Source: Serinicoccus kebangsaanensis (GTDB taxonomy: Bacteria > Actinomycetota > Actinomycetes > Actinomycetales > Dermatophilaceae). From it: a stretch of 64,000 nucleotides of DNA. The notes beneath the pieces were generated by a model. That model saw only the letters and a program-made list of their open reading frames with translations. It searched no databases and had not been told where the DNA came from. The position numbers and the translations under genes were made by a program. The stretch spans positions 1 to 64,000 of the forward strand of contig NZ_VSLG01000013.1 of assembly GCF_008919445.1 (NCBI RefSeq), given 5' to 3'. Below are positions 7,466 to 15,088 of the stretch, piece after piece (within the stretch, counting starts at the first letter, position 1; each line of letters opens with the position of its first letter).

Positions 7466-8454
7466 TGCAGCAGCAGCCCGTCCCACGTGGCACCGGTCCG
7501 ACGCCGGTGCGCCGCCACCGCCTCAGTGCTCCTCACCAGGGAGCGAGTGCCGAGGCCGCGGGCACGCTCCACGATGGACCGCATGCGCTCCAGGTCGTCG
7601 AGGTCCGACCAGACGAGTCGCGCCACGCCATAGCCCAGGCGACGTATGGCGTCCTCCCGGCACTTCTCCCGGACCAGCGCCGCGCGTCCCTCGGCGCCGG
7701 CATACTTCACCGCACCATCGACCTCGACGACGACGCCCAGGTCGGGGAGCAGGAAGTCCACCCTGGCCACGAAGGCCCCGCTCTCCTCGTCGACCACGAA
7801 CTGGGGGATGACGCGGTAGCCGAGCGCGAGCAGCCGGAGCCTCGCCTTCGACTCGGCCGCCGACTCTGCGGTGGGGCTCACCTGGGCGACGACGTGCCGA
7901 GCCGTCGACAGGTGCGGGCGGTGACGCATCGACTCCACCCAGCTCAGCATGGCCTCCCTGGTGGCGAGGCCGGCGCGCAGGGCCGCGTCACCAGCGCAGA
8001 TGCCGGCATCCGCACCCGCCTCGACCGCGGTGCCGACGACGGCCAGCGCCGGCGTCACCACCGGGTGCCGACCCACGAGGCCGAAGGCGTCCCGCCGAGC
8101 GGGGCACGCGTGCACCGTGAGGCCGCCGTGGCTGCGGGTGGCCGCGGTCCCAGCCGTGCGGCTGAGATGCACCCTCGTGAGAGCACCGGACAGGACGGGC
8201 AGCCGCCAGAGCAGGGCGCCGCTCTGGTGGCTGGCGGCCACCTCCGTGCGCCCCCGGAGCATCGCGACCACGGTGCGGGTGGCATCCGTCGTCAGGTCTG
8301 TGGACGGCTGCACGTAGGCACCGCGGCCCACCCTGCGCAGCCTCCCCCGCGAGCTGAGCCGGCGCAGGTCGTTCGGACCGAGCCCGAGCCTCCTGGCCTC
8401 GGCCGAGGTGATCGCGCCGTCGTGAGCGGCGAGGAAGGCCGCGAGCTGGTCCAT
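7435..8454 (-). CDS. AbiEi-like / DUF559 (Vsr-fold) domain protein
   Basis: A 339-aa protein. Residues 1-50 form the winged-helix type found at the start of type IV antitoxins of the AbiEi kind (DQLAAFLAAHDGAITSAEARRLGLG). The middle resembles the AbiEi family body (RGAYVQPS, ASHQSGALLWRLP). The C-terminal third holds a DUF559 nuclease-like domain: ESKARLRLLALGYRVIPQF, VARVDFLLPDLGVVVEVDG and a KCREDAIRRLGYGVARL segment, in which E...D...ExD resembles a PD-(D/E)xK/Vsr core. No AbiEii toxin gene lies beside it. The start at 8454 fits the family; a longer frame runs upstream to 8598. It is bracketed by two copies of a palindromic repeat. Confidence 0.75.
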   Translation of the reverse strand: MDQLAAFLAAHDGAITSAEARRLGLGPNDLRRLSSRGRLRRVGRGAYVQPSTDLTTDATRTVVAMLRGRTEVAASHQSGALLWRLPVLSGALTRVHLSRTAGTAATRSHGGLTVHACPARRDAFGLVGRHPVVTPALAVVGTAVEAGADAGICAGDAALRAGLATREAMLSWVESMRHRPHLSTARHVVAQVSPTAESAAESKARLRLLALGYRVIPQFVVDEESGAFVARVDFLLPDLGVVVEVDGAVKYAGAEGRAALVREKCREDAIRRLGYGVARLVWSDLDDLERMRSIVERARGLGTRSLVRSTEAVAAHRRRTGATWDGLLLHSYAAVAPRP

Positions 8455-8557
8455 GCCTGCGATCGTGGGCGCCCCGCTCTCCACCTGCCAGGCGGATGCC
8501 CGGATCTGTGGACGACCCCCCGCCCGCCAGCCGGGATGTGGACGCACGGCCGGGGCG

Positions 8558-8627
8558 CACTCATACGCAGAAGCTGTTCCTCTGCGGTGATGCATCACGA
8601 CAGAGGAACAACTTCTGCGTATGAGTG
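8558..8627. repeat. Near-perfect 70-bp palindrome, right copy flanking the DUF559 gene
   Basis: The arms CACTCATACGCAGAAG and CTTCTGCGTATGAGTG are perfect reverse complements. They continue inward as TGTTCCTCTG / CAGAGGAACA and a central TGATGCATCA, with only three unpaired positions per arm. It could extrude as a cruciform or form a strong RNA hairpin. A diverged copy is at 7400-7465. It lies 20 bp beyond the stop of the sugar transporter gene. Confidence 0.9.
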
Positions 8628-8647
8628 TGGCTGAGCTGCCCGGCTCG

Positions 8648-10051
8648 CTACATGTCCTCGAGCTCGCGGCCCTTGGTCTCCGGCACGAACTTCAGCACGA
8701 AGAAGAGGCTCAGCAGGGCGAAGAGGGTGTAGAAGCCGTAGGCGAAGCCCAGGCCCACGTCAGCCATGGCCGGGAAGCTCGTGGAGATGAGGAAGTTGGC
8801 GAGCCACTGTGCCGCAGCCGCCACACCCAGCGCGGTGGCGCGGATCGCGTTGTTGAACATCTCGCCGAGCAGCACCCACACCGCCGGGCCCCAGGACATA
8901 CCGAAGAAGACCACGAAGGCGTTCGCGGCGAGCAGGGCCACCAAGCCGGTGGAGTCGCTCAGCTGCGGCGCCTCGTCCACGATCGGCGCGTTGGCGAAGA
9001 TCCAGGCCATCGTCCCCAGCGAGAGGAACATGCCGGAGGAGCCGATGATCAGCAGCAGCCGACGACCGATCTTGTCGATGAGCGCGATGGCGACGACGGT
9101 CACCACGATGTTGGTCACCGAGGTGATGACGGTCTGGGTGAGCGCGTCCTCCTCGGTGAAGCCGACCGCCTGCCACAGCGTCGAGGAGTAGTAGAAGATC
9201 ACGTTGATCCCGACGAACTGCTGGAAGACGGACAGCGCGATGCCGACCCAGACGATCGGCAGCAGCCCGCCGCCCGGCTTCATCAGGTCGCGCAGCGATG
9301 CCTTGGCCTCCCGGCGCACGGTGCGCTGGATCTCCTTGATCCGCTCCGGTATGCCCGTCATCATCACCCGGCCGAGCACCTCGCGCGCCTCGTCCAGCCG
9401 CCCGAGGGTCACCAGGTAGCGCGGGGACTCGGGGATCGTGGTCGCGAGCACGCCGTAGGCGACGGCGGGGATGATCTCCGCCCAGAACATCCACCGCCAG
9501 GCGGTGCTGCCCCAGAGCGCCTCGCCGGAGCCGCCGGCGACGTTGGCGAGGAAGGCGTCGGACAGCAGCGCGATGAAGATGCCGACGACGATCGCCATCT
9601 GCTGCAGCGACCCGAGCCGTCCGCGGATCGACGCGGGGGCGATCTCGGCGATGTAGGCGGGTGCGATCACCGAGGCCGCACCGACACCGAGGCCGCCGAC
9701 GACCCGCCAGAAGAGCATGTCCACCGGGCCGAAGGCGAAGCCCGAGCCGATGGCGGAGATGGTGAACAGCGCGGAGGCGATCATCATCACCCGGATGCGA
9801 CCGAGCCGCTCCGCAAGGCGTCCGGCCAGGTAGGCGCCCGCGACGCAGCCGAGCAGCGCCGAGCTCACGACGAAGCCGGTGAGGACCGAGCCCATCTCGA
9901 AGTCCGCGCGCATGGCGTTGACCGCACCGTTGATGACGGCCGTGTCGAAGCCGAAGAGGAACCCTCCGAGCGCCGCCACCGACGCCAGCAGGATCGCCTT
10001 GCCCAAGTAGTAGTCGCGCTCCCCGACCTGCACCCGCGGACTCTGGGTCAT
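8648..10051 (-). CDS. MFS sugar transporter (sugar porter family)
   Basis: A 467-aa protein with 12 predicted transmembrane helices. Sugar-porter signatures are clear: GFLFGFDTAVINGA (helix 1), RLAERLGRIRVMM (loop 2-3), PESPRYL after helix 6, QQFVGINVIFYYSSTLW (helix 7), DKIGRR and the terminal PETKGREL. It is likely a proton-coupled sugar importer in the cytoplasmic membrane; the sugar is unknown. The ATG at 10051 lies 9 nt after AGGAAG; a GTG three codons upstream abuts that RBS and is less likely. It is divergent from an aminotransferase, with two palindromic operator-like sites between them. Confidence 0.9.
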   Translation of the reverse strand: MTQSPRVQVGERDYYLGKAILLASVAALGGFLFGFDTAVINGAVNAMRADFEMGSVLTGFVVSSALLGCVAGAYLAGRLAERLGRIRVMMIASALFTISAIGSGFAFGPVDMLFWRVVGGLGVGAASVIAPAYIAEIAPASIRGRLGSLQQMAIVVGIFIALLSDAFLANVAGGSGEALWGSTAWRWMFWAEIIPAVAYGVLATTIPESPRYLVTLGRLDEAREVLGRVMMTGIPERIKEIQRTVRREAKASLRDLMKPGGGLLPIVWVGIALSVFQQFVGINVIFYYSSTLWQAVGFTEEDALTQTVITSVTNIVVTVVAIALIDKIGRRLLLIIGSSGMFLSLGTMAWIFANAPIVDEAPQLSDSTGLVALLAANAFVVFFGMSWGPAVWVLLGEMFNNAIRATALGVAAAAQWLANFLISTSFPAMADVGLGFAYGFYTLFALLSLFFVLKFVPETKGRELEDM

Positions 10052-10089
10052 GTCTGCCACCTTCCTCCCCTGTCCACCTTGACGGGGGG

Positions 10090-10110
10090 TCAGGTCACAG
10101 TGTGACCTGA
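10090..10110. promoter_or_regulatory. Perfect 10-1-10 palindrome, operator candidate
   Basis: Arms TCAGGTCACA and TGTGACCTGA are exact reverse complements around a single G. The site is 39-59 nt upstream of the sugar transporter start, where a repressor or activator would overlap the promoter. The TCACA/TGTGA half-sites recall CRP- or GntR-type sites in inverse order. Confidence 0.6.
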
Positions 10111-10155
10111 GACACGTCCAGGAGCCAAGGCGAGCGGCCTCCCAGTCTCAGGACG

Positions 10156-10168
10156 TTGTGACCCACAA
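10156..10168. promoter_or_regulatory. TTGTG-ACC-CACAA palindrome
   Basis: A 5-3-5 inverted repeat in the same divergent intergenic region, sharing TGTG/CACA half-sites with the larger palindrome 46 bp away. It lies about 75 nt upstream of the aminotransferase gene. Confidence 0.35.
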
Positions 10169-10241
10169 TTCGGCATCTGATCCGGAGTTACCGCTGCGCT
10201 ACGGTGTCCTCGCCACCTCACCACACCCAAGGACGTGACTC

Positions 10242-11441
10242 ATGCGGCTCGCCAGCAGACTCGACAACCTCGGCACGGAGACCGCTTTCGCGGTGGCCGC
10301 CGCTGCCGCGGACTGGAAGGCGAGGGGCAACGAGGTCTACCCGTTCCACCTGGGTGACCTCGACTTCCCGCTGGCCGACCACATCGTCGAGGCGATGAAC
10401 GCGGCGATCGCGGACGGCAGGACGGGCTACTGCCCGGGACCGGGCATACCGGAGCTGCGGGCCGCTCTGGCCGACGACATCGGCACCCGCCGCGGCATGT
10501 CCTTCGACCCCGACGAGGTGACGGTGATGACCGGCGGCAAGCCGGTGATCACCAAGTTCCTGCAGGCGGTGATGAACCCGGGCGACGAGGTGCTCTACCC
10601 CAACCCCGGGTTCCCGATCTACGAGTCGCAGATCGAGTACCTCGGTGGCGTGGGGAAGGCATACCGCTACCTGCCGACCGACGACGGCTTCGCGATCGAC
10701 CTGGACCAGGTGCGCGACGCCATCACCGACAAGACCGTGGCGATCATCTACAACGACCTGCAGAACCCGATCTCGGCGGAGTCGACCGACGCCGAGCGGG
10801 AGGCGATCGCCGCGCTCGCGCAGGAGCACGACCTGTGGGTGCTCTCCGACGAGGCCTACTTCGAGATGCGCTACGAGGGCGGGTCGACCTCGATCGCCAG
10901 TCTGCCCGGGATGCGCGACCGGACGTGCATCCTCTACACCTTCTCCAAGAAGTTCGCGATGACCGGCTCCCGCCTCGGCTGTGCGGTGGCGCCGCCCGAG
11001 CTGGGCAAGGTCTTCTCCACGATGAACACCAACGACGAGTCGTGCACCACGCACTACGTCCAATGGGCCGGGATCGCGGCCCTGCAGGGCACCCAGCAAC
11101 CGGTGGCCGACATGCTGGACACCTTGCGCGCCCGCCGCGACGCGGCGTGCGAGATCGTCGGCTCGACCCCGGGGATGTCGGTGGAGACCCCGCGCTCGAC
11201 GTTCTACCTCTTCCCGGACGTCACCGAGGCGATCGCGCTGGTCGGGGCGGACGGGCTGGCCGACTTCGCCCAGCAGGCGCTGCACCAGACCGGGGTCAGC
11301 TTCTGCACCCGCAACCACTTCGGCAGGCCGCAGGGCGGCGAGGACCGCAGCTACATCCGGTTCGCCTACTCCGGGCTCTCCGAGGAGAGGATCCGCAGAG
11401 GCCTCGGCGGGCTGCGCGACTGGATCGGGAGCCACGCATGA
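10242..11441 (+). CDS. Class I/II aminotransferase
   Basis: A 399-aa PLP-dependent fold-type I aminotransferase. It has GYCPGPGIPELR (about 62-73), LSDEAYFEMRY (from 201) and TFSKKFAMTGSRLG with Schiff-base Lys236. The usual NPxNPTG loop is altered to NDLQNPISAE (171-180), lacking the TG, so the active-site loop is unusual. Its 3' end overlaps the hydroxyacid dehydrogenase start by ATGA, which means translational coupling. Together the two enzymes could convert an amino acid to a 2-oxo acid and then a D-2-hydroxy acid, or the reverse. That pathway link is inference. Confidence 0.85.
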   Translation: MRLASRLDNLGTETAFAVAAAAADWKARGNEVYPFHLGDLDFPLADHIVEAMNAAIADGRTGYCPGPGIPELRAALADDIGTRRGMSFDPDEVTVMTGGKPVITKFLQAVMNPGDEVLYPNPGFPIYESQIEYLGGVGKAYRYLPTDDGFAIDLDQVRDAITDKTVAIIYNDLQNPISAESTDAEREAIAALAQEHDLWVLSDEAYFEMRYEGGSTSIASLPGMRDRTCILYTFSKKFAMTGSRLGCAVAPPELGKVFSTMNTNDESCTTHYVQWAGIAALQGTQQPVADMLDTLRARRDAACEIVGSTPGMSVETPRSTFYLFPDVTEAIALVGADGLADFAQQALHQTGVSFCTRNHFGRPQGGEDRSYIRFAYSGLSEERIRRGLGGLRDWIGSHA

Positions 11442-12400
11442 GCAGGGTCGTCGTCACCGGCAGGATCCCGAAGCCCGGGCTGGACATCCTGCGGCGGGCC
11501 GGGCACGAGGTCGACGTGTGGGACACCGAGGACCAGCAGCCGCGCGAGCAGCTGCTGCAGCAGGTGCGGGGCGCCGACGCCCTGCTCACCCTGCTGACGG
11601 AGAAGGTCGACGCGGAGCTGCTGGACGCCGCCGGGGACCAGCTGCAGGTCGTCGCCAACGTGGCGGTGGGCTACAACAACGTCGATGTGGAGGTATGCCG
11701 GGAGCGCGGCGTCGTGGCGACCAACACCCCCGGGGTGCTCACCGAGGCGACGGCGGACATCGCGATGGGGCTGATGCTCATGGCGACCCGCCGGCTCGGC
11801 GAGGGGGAACGCATCATCCGCGGCGGCACGCCCTGGCAGTGGGGCATGTTCTACCTGCTCGGGTCGGGGCTGCAGCGCAAGACCCTGGGCGTCGTCGGGC
11901 TCGGCGAGATCGGCGCCGCGACCGCGCGACGGGCCAGGGCCTTCGGGATGAACGTCATCTACTCCTCCCGCTCGCAGGCCGCACGCGACCTGGAGCTGGA
12001 GCTGGGCGCGCACAGGGTGGACATGGACACGCTGCTCGCGGAGTCCGACGTGCTGTCCCTGCACTGCCCCTACTCCCCCGCGACGCACCACCTGCTCAGC
12101 GCCGACCAGTTCGCGGCCATGAAGCAGAGCGCCTACGTCATCAACACCGCCCGCGGCCCGGTCATCGACGAGGCCGCCCTGGTGGAGGCCCTGCGCACCG
12201 GCCAGATCGCGGGTGCCGGCCTGGACGTCTTCGAGGACGAACCGCAGGTGCACCCCGGGCTGGTCGAGTGCGAGAACGCGGTGCTGGTGCCCCACCTGGG
12301 CTCGGCCACGATCGAGACGCGGACGGCCATGGCCACGCTCGCGGCGGACAACGCCGTGGCGGTCCTCGCCGGCGAGGAGCCTCCCTCACCCATCCGGTGA
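11438..12400 (+). CDS. D-2-hydroxyacid dehydrogenase (glyoxylate/hydroxypyruvate reductase type)
   Basis: A 320-aa NAD(P)-dependent oxidoreductase. The nucleotide-binding motif GVVGLGEIG is at 151-159. The catalytic residues are Arg239 (NTARGP), Glu268 (FEDEP) and His286 (VPHLGSA). The pattern ANVAVGYNNVD and the short length fit the glyoxylate reductase/D-glycerate dehydrogenase (GyaR-like) branch. It begins within the stop of the upstream aminotransferase (ATGA). A 9-bp stem hairpin follows the stop and separates it from the convergent arsenic regulator. Confidence 0.85.
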   Translation: MSRVVVTGRIPKPGLDILRRAGHEVDVWDTEDQQPREQLLQQVRGADALLTLLTEKVDAELLDAAGDQLQVVANVAVGYNNVDVEVCRERGVVATNTPGVLTEATADIAMGLMLMATRRLGEGERIIRGGTPWQWGMFYLLGSGLQRKTLGVVGLGEIGAATARRARAFGMNVIYSSRSQAARDLELELGAHRVDMDTLLAESDVLSLHCPYSPATHHLLSADQFAAMKQSAYVINTARGPVIDEAALVEALRTGQIAGAGLDVFEDEPQVHPGLVECENAVLVPHLGSATIETRTAMATLAADNAVAVLAGEEPPSPIR

Positions 12401-12437
12401 CCGACCGCGGACGTGCCGACGACGCGCACGTCCGGAA

Positions 12438-12469
12438 CGGCTCAGGGGCGCACGTGCATACCTGAGCCG
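12438..12469. terminator. Hairpin between convergent genes
   Basis: CGGCTCAGG and CCTGAGCCG form a perfect 9-bp stem around a 14-nt loop. It lies between the convergent dehydrogenase and ArsR-fusion genes and could terminate both directions. There is no T-run. Confidence 0.5.
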
Positions 12470-12470
12470 G

Positions 12471-13154
12471 TCATCGCGGGCGTGTCGCCGGGACCACCTC
12501 GGCCAGGGCCGCCACCCGCGGGGACAGTCGCTCGAGCGCCGCGTCGAAGGCCGCGTCGGTGGCGGCCCGCACCGGGTCGGGCACCGACCAGTGCAACGCA
12601 TCAGCACCGCCGAGCTCCTCGTGCGCCCGGTCGCAGACCGTGACGACCAGGTCGCTCGGGGTCAGCAGCCCGTCGACCTGGCGTGGGTCGATCTCGGGCA
12701 GGTCGAGTCCGTGCCGCCGGGCGGTCGCCAGCGCACCGGGCGCGATCCGTTCTCCCGGGTGGGTCCCCGCGGAGAGGGTGGCGACCGAGCTGGCCGACCG
12801 CCACAGGGCCGCCGCGAGATGGGACCGGGCGGTGTTGGCCGTGCAGACGAAGACGACGCGGCCGGCTGGCCCGAGGTCCGGCGCGGGGTGCTCCTCGCGC
12901 GGCGGGCCGTCGAGGGAGACGTAGGTGCGCCGCCCGTCTCCCTCCGAACGCTGCCGGCGCACCAGACCGGCGTCCTCGAGCACCTTGAGGTGGTGGGCGA
13001 GCAGGTTCGACGAGAGCCCGAGATGCTCGCCGAGGGCCGAGACGGCACGGTCGGAGAGCGCGAGCGCGTCGACGATCCGCAGCCGCGTGGCGTCGGCCAG
13101 GGCCGCGTGGCGCTGCACCCGACGCTGCAGCGTGTCCGTTCGCTCGATGTTCAT
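12471..13154 (-). CDS. arsR: ArsR repressor fused to an LMW-phosphatase/arsenate-reductase domain
   Basis: A 227-aa two-domain protein. Residues 15-85 are an ArsR/SmtB winged helix (LADATRLRIVDAL, LGLSSNLLAHHLKVLEDAGLV). Residues 98-220 are a low-molecular-weight phosphatase/arsenate-reductase fold starting with VVFVCTANTARS, giving the CX5R loop Cys104-Arg110. The fusion couples an arsenic sensor to a possible reductase or a degenerate ligand-binding copy of one. The usual ELCVC metalloid site of classical ArsR is not visible. It is divergent from the aquaporin and arsC genes, with an ArsR-like palindrome overlapping its start codon, so autoregulation is likely. Confidence 0.8.
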   Translation of the reverse strand: MNIERTDTLQRRVQRHAALADATRLRIVDALALSDRAVSALGEHLGLSSNLLAHHLKVLEDAGLVRRQRSEGDGRRTYVSLDGPPREEHPAPDLGPAGRVVFVCTANTARSHLAAALWRSASSVATLSAGTHPGERIAPGALATARRHGLDLPEIDPRQVDGLLTPSDLVVTVCDRAHEELGGADALHWSVPDPVRAATDAAFDAALERLSPRVAALAEVVPATRPR

Positions 13155-13163
13155 TGACTCAAT
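13153..13163. promoter_or_regulatory. ArsR-type operator candidate
   Basis: ATTGA-C-TCAAT is an 11-bp palindrome that overlaps the ArsR start codon and lies just upstream of the -35 TTGACT of the aquaporin operon. AT-rich short palindromes in this position are typical ArsR-family sites. Confidence 0.5.
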
Positions 13164-13164
13164 C

Positions 13165-13193
13165 TTGACTGAGCAACCTTTGCTGCGTCAAGA
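13165..13193 (+). promoter_or_regulatory. Promoter of the arsenic operon
   Basis: TTGACT (13165-13170), a 17-bp spacer and TCAAGA (13188-13193) form a sigma-70-like promoter ending 7 nt before the GTG of the aquaporin gene. The transcript would be leaderless. The -35 lies next to the operator palindrome, so repressor binding should block it. Confidence 0.5.
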
Positions 13194-13200
13194 TGCCGAC

Positions 13201-13941
13201 GTGACGACACCACCGCTCCCCCGACGGCTGCTGGCCGAGGGCGTCGGGACCGCGCTCCTCGTGACGACCGTCGTGGGCTCCGGGATCATGGCCCAGCAGC
13301 TCTCCCCGCACGACGTGGGCCTGCAGCTGCTGCAGAACTCGACGGCCACCGTGCTGGGCCTCTCCGTCCTCATCCTCGCGCTCGGCCCGGTGTCCGGCGC
13401 CCACCTCAACCCCGTGGTCACGCTCGCGGCGTGGTTCCTCGGACGTCGGGACGGGTCCGGACCCACGGCCGCCGAGGGGATGGCGTATGCCCTCACCCAG
13501 GTCCTCGGCGGCGTCGCCGGGTGCGTGCTCGCCAACCTGATGTTCGCCGTCCCGACGAGCCTGGCGACCACGGACCGGGCCACCGGCCCGCACCTGCTGG
13601 CCGAGGTCGTCGCCACAGCGGGCCTGGTCGGGCTGATCTTCGCGCTCCTGCGGGCCGGCCGGGAGGCCGTCGTGGCGCCCGCGGTGGGCGCCTACATCGG
13701 CGCCGCCTACTGGTTCACCAGCTCGACCTCCTTCGCCAACCCGGCCGTGACCGTCGGCCGCGTCTTCTCCGACACCTTCGCCGGGATCGCTCCCGCGTCG
13801 GCTCCTGCCTTCGTCCTGGCCCAGGTGGTCGGTGCCGCGGTCGGGGTGACGGCCGTCCTCGCGCTCTACCCGTCCCCGCGGGAGTCCACACCCGTCGCCG
13901 TCCCGGACGAGCCGGCACCGACCACGGAGGCAGCATCATGA
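13201..13941 (+). CDS. MIP-family channel (aquaporin/aquaglyceroporin) in an ars operon
   Basis: A 246-aa membrane channel with six helices and two half-helix motifs: SGAHLNPVVT (Asn70-Pro71-Val72, variant NPV) and SFANPAVTVGR (Asn180-Pro-Ala). It lies between arsR and arsC, and the ATGA overlap with arsC shows co-expression. In Sinorhizobium an aquaporin called AqpS replaces the ArsB/Acr3 pump and lets arsenite flow out after arsenate reduction; the same role is inferred here. No ArsB or Acr3 gene is in this cluster. The GTG start was chosen; an upstream in-frame ATG lies over the promoter. Confidence 0.85.
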   Translation: MTTPPLPRRLLAEGVGTALLVTTVVGSGIMAQQLSPHDVGLQLLQNSTATVLGLSVLILALGPVSGAHLNPVVTLAAWFLGRRDGSGPTAAEGMAYALTQVLGGVAGCVLANLMFAVPTSLATTDRATGPHLLAEVVATAGLVGLIFALLRAGREAVVAPAVGAYIGAAYWFTSSTSFANPAVTVGRVFSDTFAGIAPASAPAFVLAQVVGAAVGVTAVLALYPSPRESTPVAVPDEPAPTTEAAS

Positions 13942-14564
13942 CCAGTCCGCTCCCCACCCGGGACGATCCCTACGCCGGGATCGTGGACGACCTGTCCTAC
14001 AGCTACGAGGGAGTCTTCTCGCGGGAGAGCGTGGTGGCTGCTGTCCGCGAGGCCCGCGACCTGCTCGAGCCCCGCTCCACCATCCGCACCTTCCTGCCCG
14101 TGCTGGTCGCCCGGCAGGCGCGGGAGCAGCTGATGGCGGCGGCGCAGGCCGAGGGCACGATGGCCAAGAGGGTGCCCGAGATCCTCTTCGTCTGCGTGCA
14201 CAACGCGGGCCGCTCCCAGATGGCTGCGGCCCTGGCCGAGCACCTGTCCGCCCGCCGGGTGCACGTGCGGTCCGCCGGGTCGGCCCCCACCGGGGAGATC
14301 AACCCCCTCGTGGTGGACGCACTGGCCGAGCGCGGGATCAGCCTCGGCGAGGCATACCCCAAGCCGCTCACCGACTCGGTCATGCACGCGGCCGACGTCA
14401 TCATCACCATGGGGTGCGGCGACGCCTGCCCGGTCTTTCCCGGCAAGCGCTACGAGGACTGGGACGTCGCCGACCCCGCCGGTCGCCCGATCGAGACGAT
14501 CCGCCAGATCCGTGACGACATCCAAGGCAGGGTCACCGTCCTGCTGGGGCAGATCCTCGACTGA
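13938..14564 (+). CDS. arsC: Arsenate reductase (LMW-phosphatase type) with N-terminal helical domain
   Basis: A 208-aa enzyme. Residues 1-78 form a helical extension (SYEGVFSRESVVAAVREARDLL) of the kind found in actinobacterial arsenate reductases. The catalytic domain begins EILFVCVHNAGRSQ, with CX5R Cys86-Arg92, and has MGCGDACPVFPGKRYEDW supplying Cys160 and Cys164 for the thiol relay. It reduces arsenate to arsenite using thioredoxin or mycothiol/mycoredoxin; the donor cannot be decided by eye. The ATG overlaps the aquaporin stop (ATGA) and follows GGAGG. Confidence 0.88.
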   Translation: MTSPLPTRDDPYAGIVDDLSYSYEGVFSRESVVAAVREARDLLEPRSTIRTFLPVLVARQAREQLMAAAQAEGTMAKRVPEILFVCVHNAGRSQMAAALAEHLSARRVHVRSAGSAPTGEINPLVVDALAERGISLGEAYPKPLTDSVMHAADVIITMGCGDACPVFPGKRYEDWDVADPAGRPIETIRQIRDDIQGRVTVLLGQILD

Positions 14565-14596
14565 GCACCCACCACCCGTCACCTCAGGAGGAGCCG

Positions 14597-15049
14597 ATGC
14601 GCACCACTCCCACCCCGGCAGCCCGCCCGTCCGTCCTCTACGTCTGCGTGCACAACGCGGGGCGCTCCCAGATGGCGGCGGCCTACACCCATCATCTCTC
14701 CGGCGGCGCGGTCGAGGTCCGCTCTGCGGGATCGGCACCCGCCGACTCGATCAACCCCGCCGTCCGGGACGCTCTGCTGGAGGAGGGCATCGACATCTCC
14801 GCCGAGACACCCACGGTCCTGACCACCGAGGCCGTGCAGGCCTCCGACGTCGTCATCACCATGGGGTGCGGCGACGCCTGCCCGATCTTCCCCGGCCGGC
14901 GCTACGAGGACTGGGACCTGGCCGACCCGGCGGGGCAGGGCGTCGAGGCGGTCCGACCGATCCGCGACGAGGTCCGTGCCCGGGTGCTCGCCCTGCTGAA
15001 GGAACTCGGCGTCGATCGCCCCCGGGACGAGGACGGCGGACCGACATGA
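14597..15049 (+). CDS. arsC: Second arsenate reductase (LMW-phosphatase type)
   Basis: A 150-aa catalytic-domain-only paralogue of the preceding enzyme. YVCVHNAGRSQMAAAY gives Cys17 and Arg23, and ITMGCGDACPIFPGRRYEDW repeats the Cys pair. It lacks the N-terminal helical domain. The RBS AGGAGGAG precedes the ATG, and the gene lies 32 nt after the first arsC in the same operon. Having two reductases in one operon may reflect different electron donors, which is inference. Confidence 0.88.
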   Translation: MRTTPTPAARPSVLYVCVHNAGRSQMAAAYTHHLSGGAVEVRSAGSAPADSINPAVRDALLEEGIDISAETPTVLTTEAVQASDVVITMGCGDACPIFPGRRYEDWDLADPAGQGVEAVRPIRDEVRARVLALLKELGVDRPRDEDGGPT

Positions 15050-15088
15050 GCGTCGATCCGCCGGGTGGTGCGGCTGCCCCACCGGGAG

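Noticed and set aside
7435-8454. A complete AbiE abortive-infection system
   Set aside because: Only the AbiEi-like part is present. No AbiEii nucleotidyltransferase toxin lies on either side, so calling it an AbiE system would be unsupported.
8621-10105. A 494-codon frame antisense to the sugar transporter
   Set aside because: Shadow frame of the MFS gene: low-complexity Arg/Glu/His/Gly content and no domain.
12925-13200. Extending the aquaporin upstream to an earlier ATG (near 13148)
   Set aside because: This would place the operator, -35 and -10 of the ars promoter inside the coding region; the GTG at 13201 fits the family and the leaderless spacing.
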